A DNA stretch of 64,000 nt. Source: Polytrichum commune. Its lineage: Eukaryota; Streptophyta; Polytrichopsida; Polytrichales; Polytrichaceae. Location of the stretch: the NCBI GenBank assembly GCA_950295325.1, contig OX485803.1:49305554-49369553 (forward strand), written 5' to 3'. Shown here one piece after another: positions 57,741 to 64,000 of this stretch. Below the pieces are notes generated by a model. The model was not told where the DNA came from. It searched no databases and saw only the letters and a list, made by a program, of their open reading frames with translations. The position numbers were made by a program, and so were the translations under genes. The stretch's first letter is position 1, and the number at the start of each line of letters is the position of its first letter.

Positions 57741-58476
57741 CAACCTGGAACGAATCCACTCAAGGGCGGGCCTGTGGCCTACACCTAGAGCCACCTCAAA
57801 TTAAACACATTGTGTGTTAGGTGAATGGGCACAGCCTGCAGGTGAGGCTCCATAAATACACCCACACACTCCACCTCAAACTTCTAAAGCCTAGCGCTGC
57901 CACCAACGCAGGACCGGGTGGCCCGGCTGTTCTCCGGTCAGACCCATGACCGTGACGCGCCAATCTCCACCGCCGTCGGACCTATCACCGGGACACCTAG
58001 GTGGGACACTTGGCAGGGCCGGGTTGCCCCATCATTCACTGCCCGTCTCTCGTCCCCTGTCGGACCTACCACCGCGCGTCCGACTTCCGTTCCCGTCCCG
58101 CGCGGGGAAGGGCTCCCCGAATGGTGAGCACTTCGCGGTTCGGGGGGCGGGTGGGTGTCCTCGTGGCCGGAGGCGCGGGCCTATCGCCGCGCCTCCCTAC
58201 CTCTTCGATTCGGGGAAGTGCGCCCGAAAGGAAGCACTTTTAGCCTCCACCCAGCTCGCAGGAGTGTCCGGAGCCCACGCTGGTCGGCATCCTTCCAGTC
58301 GTCCGAGCATTGGGTTTTTGCCTCGACTCATCATCACTCTGAAGCTGTTGCTGCGGAGCTCCCTTCGTTTTTGGTGTTGCGTTCTGAGCTCACAGGGTTG
58401 TTCACAGGTTTCTGCGAAGGTTTTTGGTGGGAGCAGTTTTGTGGAAGTGGTGTTGCGGAGGTTTTGAGTCGAAGCA
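57741..58476 (+). promoter_or_regulatory. Upstream/5' leader of the lipid-transfer protein gene, GC-rich
   Basis: From about 57900 the sequence becomes strongly GC-rich and CpG-rich, unlike the AT-rich transposon region just upstream. A TATA-like 'ccataaatac' is at about 57850-57859. If used, the leader would be about 590 nt. Long open frames here (for example 57946-58467) are a by-product of high GC and overlap the true start region in other frames. Confidence 0.4.
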
Positions 58477-61413
58477 ATGGCGGGGGGAGGCGCTTCCTTG
58501 TTCGCTACGGTGATGGTGGCGGTGGTTGTTGCGATGGTGAGCGTGGGTAGCGCGGGAGGTGCGGATGCGCCCACACCGGACTGCACGACGGCCTTTAACT
58601 CGTTGGTGCCATGCTACACATACGTGACCGGGAGTGTAGCCACCCCACCGGCCGATTGCTGCAGCGGGCTGAGCAGCCTGAACAAGGACAATCCGACGTG
58701 CCTGTGCAGCCTCATCACCACGCAGCTCAACAGCAGCAGCAGCAGCACCTCCGGTGTCAACGTGACCAAGGCCTACAGCTTGCCCAAAGACTGCTCCATC
58801 ACGCTCAACACCACCACTTGCCCAGGTTACTACTACTACTACTACATAGTTTCCCAATTCTTGTTACACTCTTTACTTATCTTTCACGTCAAGATCGTTC
58901 GTTCAGAGTTTCATCGTTGCTTGAGTGTCCCCTCGGTTTCAATGTTTTTTGGTGACTATATACATTGACCGAGGTTAGTACTAGAGAGCTCTTTTGGGAA
59001 CCTACCTGCACAGATACCGGTGCAAGCTATGGACCTGCACATTCTTGGTTATAGGACCGTTGAGAGTTTCGTTACGTGTCGGCTTGGATTGAAGTTTCCT
59101 TGGTGAACATATTGATTGATCGAGGTTAGTATTAGAGAGCTCTCTTGGACCTGAATATTGGTTTCTCTCGTCCTCCATGTCAAGATCGTTGAGAGTTTCG
59201 CTACTTGAGGTGGCAGCTTGGGTTATAGGTATTCTTGGTGAATACATACATTGACCGAGGTTAGTACTAAAGAGCTCTTTTGGGGACCTATGTGCATAGA
59301 TACCAGTGCAATCTGTGGACCTGCATATTGGTTTCAAGACTGTTGAGAGCTTCGTTACCTCAGCTGTCGGCTTGCGTTGAAGTTTTCTTGGTAAATGTAT
59401 TGATTGGTTGAGGTTAGTATTAGAGAGCTTTCTTGGGGACCTGCATTTTGACTGGTGCAAGCTATGGACTTGTACATTGGTTTCAAGATAGTTGAGAATT
59501 TTTTTTCCTTAGGGTGTTAGCTTGGGTTGAGGTTTTCTTGGTGAATATGACCAAGGCTAGTACTGGGAGAGCTGTCTTGGAGCTGCACAGATATTGGTTC
59601 AAGCTATGGCCCTGTATCGTTGGTTTCAAGATCGTTGAGAGTTTCGTTGCCTAAGGTGTTACCTTGGGTGCAAGGTTTCTTAGTGAGTACATTGGCCGAG
59701 GTTAGTATCAGAGGTCCCTCTTGGACATGCATGTTAATGTCTCTTTTTCCATTGCAAGGTCGTTGAGAGTTTCGTTACCTCAGGTGTCAGCTTGGGTCGA
59801 GGTAATTATTTAAGCTGGTGTGTATTGACCGATCGCCGTATCGGTAGAGAGCTGATGAAGTGTGGAGCTTTGTTTCTATTGGATATGGTCGCGGTCTGAC
59901 TTGCCATATTATATAGCGAGTTGTTAGCTCTAGTTGGGGTGAGAAGTAGCAATCTGGTGAACTCCTTCGGTGCCAGTAACAGCGCTTTGAATATCCAGAC
60001 ACTTGGGCTATCGAATATCCAGCTTGCTTTCAGTTTTCTCTTACATTGGTCGATATGAATATTGTTGTTCTTTTTTGTTTGTAAGGTTTCTTAGCACTTA
60101 AGAACGAGTGTGTTGTTGTTTCTGCAGCTTTGGCCAATCTGCCCGGAACAACACCTACCCCAACAACCCCAGGTACTGCTATCTCATCACAAATCCTTGC
60201 TTTTCTCAAGTCTGGACTCTGCAACTTGCAGTACGAATATAATATTCGTTTACTGTTTTATTGGATAAACCATTCTAATCAAGGTTCATGTAGAGAGATT
60301 GCGAGCTATAAATAACCACTCCCACCGAATTGGCCCCCGGTATTAGGCACAGCTCTGAACTCTCATATCACGAGAGCTGCTGACCAGCTGTCATCCACCT
60401 TGGCTGCCTATCAATAAGTAGGTCACTTTCAAAGCGATAAGTGGTGCGTAGTGAATGGCTTGGAAATTATTTTTAAAATGGGTAGGTAAATATTAAACTG
60501 CCATTAATTCTGCAACCGTATATATAAAAACCGTTGCACGGGCAAGTACATATTGATAGATTCGGATGTATATTATTTATAGATGCAACTTGGTTCAACT
60601 TCACCCACATTAGTAAGTAATTAAGATCTCATTACTAATCCTGCACAGTTTATCCCTGCCTTGTACCATTAGAATTGGAAAGAGTTTATATTTTGTTCAA
60701 ACTAGAGAATCAGTGTGTGAACCATTTTCAGTGTAAAAACCATTCATGTGCATCGCAGGAAAATGGTTTTGCCTAACCCCTAATAAGCATTCCAGATGCC
60801 CAATCTATACTTCTATGTGCATTCTTCCATGCATTTCCTGTATTTGAGCTACATATTTCCATTTTTAGCCAGTTGTTTCAAAAGAAATCTTTATCTACAA
60901 TTTACTCAACCTTCAAATGCACTTGAAGTTGAATTTCGTAATGTTATTGAGAAATTTAGGCCCAAATAATTTACTTAGACAGCGTGGGTGCCCTTGGATG
61001 CAAATACATGTCTACTCAGCATTTGGATCATCAGTGCCACTTATGAGCATATGGATAGTTTTAATTCTCTCCTTTGACATCAAATAATGTGCTAAACAAA
61101 GTTGCAAAGCCATGTTTATGAAGATTCTGTTTGTAAGACTTGGTAAGGCTTGTGGCAATTGTGTATATGCCTACTCAGCACAATTTGGAGCCCCTTGGTT
61201 GATGAGTTGACCCTTAATAAGAGTATGGCCGTTAAACCTCAATATCTACTTTTTTAATCCTTGATTGCTTTTGTTATTGCAGCTTCAGGCCCTTCAAGTT
61301 CAATTGCCCCCACGAGTACCAGTGCTGCTCCAAGTTTTGTCCCCTCACAGTCGATGACAGTTGCAGCTGCTGCTCTAGTGGCAGTGGTGGAGGCTGTTGC
61401 GCACCTTTTTTGA
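58477..61413 (+). CDS. GPI-anchored non-specific lipid-transfer protein (LTPG), three exons
   Basis: Exons 58477-58825, 60128-60172 and 61283-61413, all junctions phase 1 with GT-AG ends, give 174 aa. A signal peptide (about 1-28) precedes an eight-cysteine domain with Cys at 36, 46, 61, 62, 75, 77, 106 and 115, in the C-C-CC-CxC-C-C order of plant nsLTPs. The CxC is CLC. Then come a Ser/Thr/Pro-rich spacer (PGTTPTPTTP, then APTSTSAAP) and a hydrophobic tail (VAAAALVAVVEAVAHLF), as expected of a GPI-attachment signal. Family members carry lipids such as cutin or wax precursors across the apoplast at the outer face of the plasma membrane. The N-glycosylation-type NVT and NTT sites lie within the domain. 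An in-frame TGA twelve bases before the ATG fixes the start. A Ser run (residues 86-90) shows repeat-like coding. The cargo cannot be inferred. Confidence 0.93.
58886..59840 (+). repeat. Degenerate tandem array in intron 1 of the LTP gene, about seven units
   Basis: A unit of roughly 110-190 bp recurs. Its landmarks are 'caagatcgttgagagtttcg', a 'cagcttgggttgaagttt' block, 'cttggtgaata', 'ttgaccgaggttagtac' and 'agagagctctcttgg'. Copies begin near 58886, 59030, 59175, 59335, 59490, 59625 and 59755 and differ by substitutions and indels. A minus-strand open frame (59002-59460) arises from the repeated unit and is not likely a gene. Confidence 0.8.
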
Positions 61414-62220
61414 CCCTGCCTCATTCTGGCATGTGTTAATTAGCTAGTCATCTTGCAGAGACATTCACTGTTCCACTCCCAAGCTTTTCGATTTTTAAAA
61501 TTTTTATTCTTGGGAAAATTTTATTTCTTTTGAGTGTACACATTAAAAATATTAAAATCTCTCATGGACGGAGGCAATCTCGATCGTACTGTGCAGTTTG
61601 TAGTGCACAGGATTTGGACCTGGAGCATTCAAATTTCTGTCTGTCTGTCGATTCCATGTGATGAACATTGTCATTTTTAGTCGCGTTGATTTCTTGTTGT
61701 AGACGAGCATTTGTGCATGTGGATTTCTTGAGGTTGCAATGTTTGTGTTGTTTTTTTACAAATGTCTTGTGAAGAAGTCAAGGCTCAGCGGTTTGTAAGT
61801 AACAACTATAATAGCAGCAGAAGACTGCTATGAAACAAGAATGTGGAGCATCATCAGCCCATGCAAAAGCTCCACCTGTGGATTGAAACTCGTCCTATAA
61901 GTAAGGTTGAGGCATCTATAACTGATAAAATAAGAGTTGGCATCTGCTTGGGAGGAGTAATAGCGGGGAATCTTTTTAAAATTTTAATTTGGTGAAGAAA
62001 AACAAAATCCAAGGAGAATGCTTTCTTTTTCTTTTTTCCATGAATATACAAATTGCTACAAATTTCTATATTCTAAATGCTAATGTTTGGTTATGATAGT
62101 CGTCAAAACTTTTATGAGGGTAATCAATCACAAGCTGCAACCATACAACCATATAAACTCCTTTTGCCTAAAAATTTATAGATCTCATTTGTGTTAACAA
62201 TAGATGATCCTTGTGAGCAG
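61414..62220. other. 3' UTR of the LTP gene and spacer
   Basis: The A/T-rich stretch shortly after the stop codon (about 61495-61560) is the likely 3'-end region. No further gene seen. Confidence 0.4.
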
Positions 62221-62668
62221 CAGTGTCTAGAGCCCTACATCGGGCGCCCATACCCATGCCCATGCCCATACCCATACCCACCCATGCCCATGGGTTTTGG
62301 GTGGGCATGGGTGCAATATTATTGTTCATGGGCGGGCATGGGTGGGCATGGCTGCGCTATTATTGTTCATGGGCGGGCATGGGCGGGCATGGGTGGGCAT
62401 GGGCGGGCATGGGTGGGCATGGGTGGGGCATAATTACACAATTACACAATTACACATTACACATTACATAATTTTTGAATACATGGGCGCAATTTGAATA
62501 GCATGGGTGGGCATGGGTGGGCACATGTCATGCTATGGGTGGGCATGGGTGGGCATGGGTGCGCACATGTCATGCCATGGGTGGGCATGGGTGGGCATAG
62601 GTCGTTGCTGATGGGCATGGTCTGGGTATGGGTGCAATTAGAAAGGAAAATGTTGGGCTCTGGCAGTG
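62221..62668. mobile_element. hAT-like terminal repeats enclosing a G-rich minisatellite
   Basis: The left end is CAGTGTCTAGAGCCCTACAT. The right end, reversed, is CACTGCCAGAGCCCAACAT. These agree over most of 19 bases and start CA, as in hAT elements. No 8-bp target duplication is visible, so the assignment is tentative. Between them the G-rich array (about 62288-62632) is preceded by a C-rich inverted stretch (62248-62290), allowing a hairpin. A broken hAT transposase gene lies 350 bp downstream. Confidence 0.45.
62288..62632. repeat. 10-bp minisatellite GGGCATGGGY, G-quadruplex-prone
   Basis: Repeats of GGGCATGGGT and GGGCATGGGC run head to tail in blocks (62325-62430, 62503-62625), broken by a short AT-rich segment with 'acaattacac' repeats. 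Four or more GGG runs spaced by 1-3 bases occur many times, which meets the standard G-quadruplex pattern. Confidence 0.88.
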
Positions 62669-63018
62669 TCCGAAAAGTTTTTGAAGTTATTGAGGTTAAT
62701 TGCCTACCTCTTTAAAAGGGCATAGGCTATTTCCCTCATGGCATAGGTTGCATCCTACAATATCAAATTTTTGTAAGTTGAAAACCTTTTGAGTTTTTAA
62801 GTTACCCGCCAATTGCCTTCAAAACTAATTTTTAGTAGGTTAAAATCCTTCATATCTTTTAATGTTGTAGGCTTTAAATTCAAAATTTGAGTACTAAGTG
62901 GTATCCTTGGCATGAATTGAACCTGGCTAAGCCCTTCACCACGTTTGAAGGCCAAGGATTAACCAACTCTTTTTTAAAGAGTTGATTATAATGAAAGGTT
63001 GCTAAAATTCAAATGAGT

Positions 63019-63892
63019 TTAAGGGTGAAAGTCTTCACCATCTTCTGATTCAACCTCTACTCTTCCTGCAAGATATTTCTCAGGATTAGTAAACAAGAAT
63101 CGAAACTTTCTTGAATCCTTCCACAAAGATATAGCTTCCTCCAAAATAAATTCAAAATTTTTGGTTGGTCCTTCAATCGCCACCCGCATCACACTATCCA
63201 AGTGTGTTGTTGTCATTCGATTCCTTTTCTTCTGCTTGATGTTATTCTGCACAGAGAAAGCTCTCTCACAAGTAGCAGTACTAACACATTGGCATCTTGC
63301 AATGTCGGCAAGCGTTAGTAGGTTAGGAAATTTCAGTTTCAAAGAAGAACTCCAACTTATAGATGTCCACAAATCCTCGAAGGTACGATCACTCCATTCA
63401 CAACTACCTTGCACCTTGAAAGCAAAGAATTCTTGCTTACAAGCTACAACTTTTGTTGTGCCCCCAATACGCTTTTCTTCTCCATAATGTTTCAGAAGCA
63501 AATCCAACTGCACAACTCCATAAGAACTCAAGCCAACTTGCCTTTGAGGCAAATTAGTAGGGCTCAAAATCTTAAAATAATCAATAAGATCATTGTCAAC
63601 AAATCTATTTTCTAATGCATCACAAACTGCTTGAGCATACAACCTTTGAAAAGACAAAGCAACTTCTAAATCAGCCCCACTAGGATCCCGAATCATGTCT
63701 ACACTATGAAATTTAGACCCTCTAATTTCGCTTGACAAACGCCTGAGAAATCCACCTGGAGGTCCAAATTATGGAATTACATGAAATCCTAAAGAGGGAT
63801 TGAAAGTATCTTGATTCAAGTCACAAGCCTCAACTAAAAAATACATTCTAATAGTAGTTATTTCGCTTTTCACAATGGACCCTAAAGAAGCG

Positions 63893-63893
<1 letters not shown>
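63019..63893 (-). pseudogene. C-terminal part of an hAT transposase, with premature stop
   Basis: The minus-strand frame ending at 63019 reads an hAT C-terminal dimerisation region: LADIARCQCVSTATCERAFS, then VQNNIKQKKRNRMTTTHLDS and VMRVAIEG. This corresponds to the family's 'STASCERSFS...K...RN.M....L..L..I' pattern, of the kind seen in ZNF862-like plant hAT proteins. Upstream, the same frame continues past one in-frame TAA (63769-63771) with sequence that still reads like protein (IRMYFLVEACDLN), to a (GA)n tract at about 63895. The N-terminal zinc finger and the catalytic region would lie beyond the window or are lost. It is therefore a partial and probably dead transposase. The charged EVESEDGEDFHP tail is intact. 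Confidence 0.78.
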
Positions 63894-63894
<1 letters not shown>

Positions 63895-63926
<32 letters not shown>

Positions 63927-63953
63927 TTCACAGAGAGAGAGAGAGAGGAGCTG
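63895..63953. repeat. (GA)n microsatellite
   Basis: Two GA runs separated by 'tgcttcacag', just upstream of the hAT transposase fragment, near the end of the window. Confidence 0.95.
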
Positions 63954-64000
63954 ATGAGAGAGGAGTTGTGATGAATGGTATTTGTAAAGATTGGCGGGAA

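Noticed and set aside
57946-58467. Long open frames (131-173 codons) upstream of and overlapping the LTP start
   Set aside because: They arise in CpG- and GC-rich leader sequence, overlap each other in several frames, show no protein-family features, and an in-frame TGA just before 58477 separates them from the LTP frame.
59002-59460. 152-codon minus-strand frame in the LTP intron
   Set aside because: It is produced by the tandem repeat array and its peptide is repetitive in step with the DNA units.
62191-62715. Several Gly/Trp/His-rich open frames over the minisatellite
   Set aside because: All three frames stay open because the 10-bp repeat lacks stops. The peptides are pure repeat translations.
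1-64000. CRISPR arrays, bacterial operons, tRNA or rRNA genes
   Set aside because: No regular spacer-repeat structure of CRISPR type was found. The genes are intron-split plant genes, and I could not recognise any tRNA or rRNA sequence by eye.
1-64000. Intact LTR retrotransposon or endogenous viral element
   Set aside because: I saw no reverse transcriptase, integrase or capsid-like frame and no pair of long terminal direct repeats. Decayed fragments cannot be excluded.

Overview
The window is eukaryotic nuclear DNA from a land plant. All genes are split by GT-AG introns, and the set includes a plant S-domain lectin receptor kinase, a GPI-anchored lipid-transfer protein and a CID3/CID4-type ataxin-2. 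A CFAP36/CCDC104-like (BART-domain) gene is also present. That family follows cilia and flagella, so a plant with swimming sperm is likely (bryophyte, lycophyte, fern, or possibly cycad/Ginkgo). This placement is an inference from one gene and the general architecture; I cannot name the species.

Layout. 1.5-6.4 kb (minus): a three-exon G-type lectin (SD-1-like) receptor kinase, about 882 aa, with a non-RD kinase. 6.8-28.7 kb: a gene-poor region packed with DNA transposons, many with readable target-site duplications. These include a 2.9-kb CACTA-like element with a palindromic core, a 225-bp CACTA-like foldback element, TA-flanked MITEs, PIF/Harbinger-like MITEs (TTA/TAA duplications), a Harbinger transposase relic, two inverted copies of one hAT MITE (perfect 8-bp duplications), and an hAT transposase relic. 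29.6-41.9 kb (plus): an 18-exon ataxin-2/CID gene, 884 aa, whose whole frame can be followed across every splice junction. 43.8-49.0 kb (plus): the CFAP36-like gene, ten recognised exons, with one unresolved junction. 49.9-57.7 kb: a second transposon-rich stretch with a clear nested insertion, a Harbinger-like MITE inside a TA-flanked MITE. 58.5-61.4 kb (plus): a three-exon GPI-anchored lipid-transfer protein of 174 aa, whose first intron is a degenerate tandem array. 62.2-63.9 kb: a G-rich 10-bp minisatellite between hAT-like inverted ends, then the 3' part of a broken hAT transposase gene (minus).

The four host genes do not form a pathway. They are a surface receptor, an RNA-binding translation/stress-granule factor, a putative ciliary protein and an apoplastic lipid-transfer protein. 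I found no undescribed enzymatic or defence system. The most informative unusual content is the ciliary-type gene and the transposon structures whose pre-insertion states can be read in the window itself. Coordinates of exons and element ends were read by eye from splice-site, frame and repeat logic. No alignment or database search was run.
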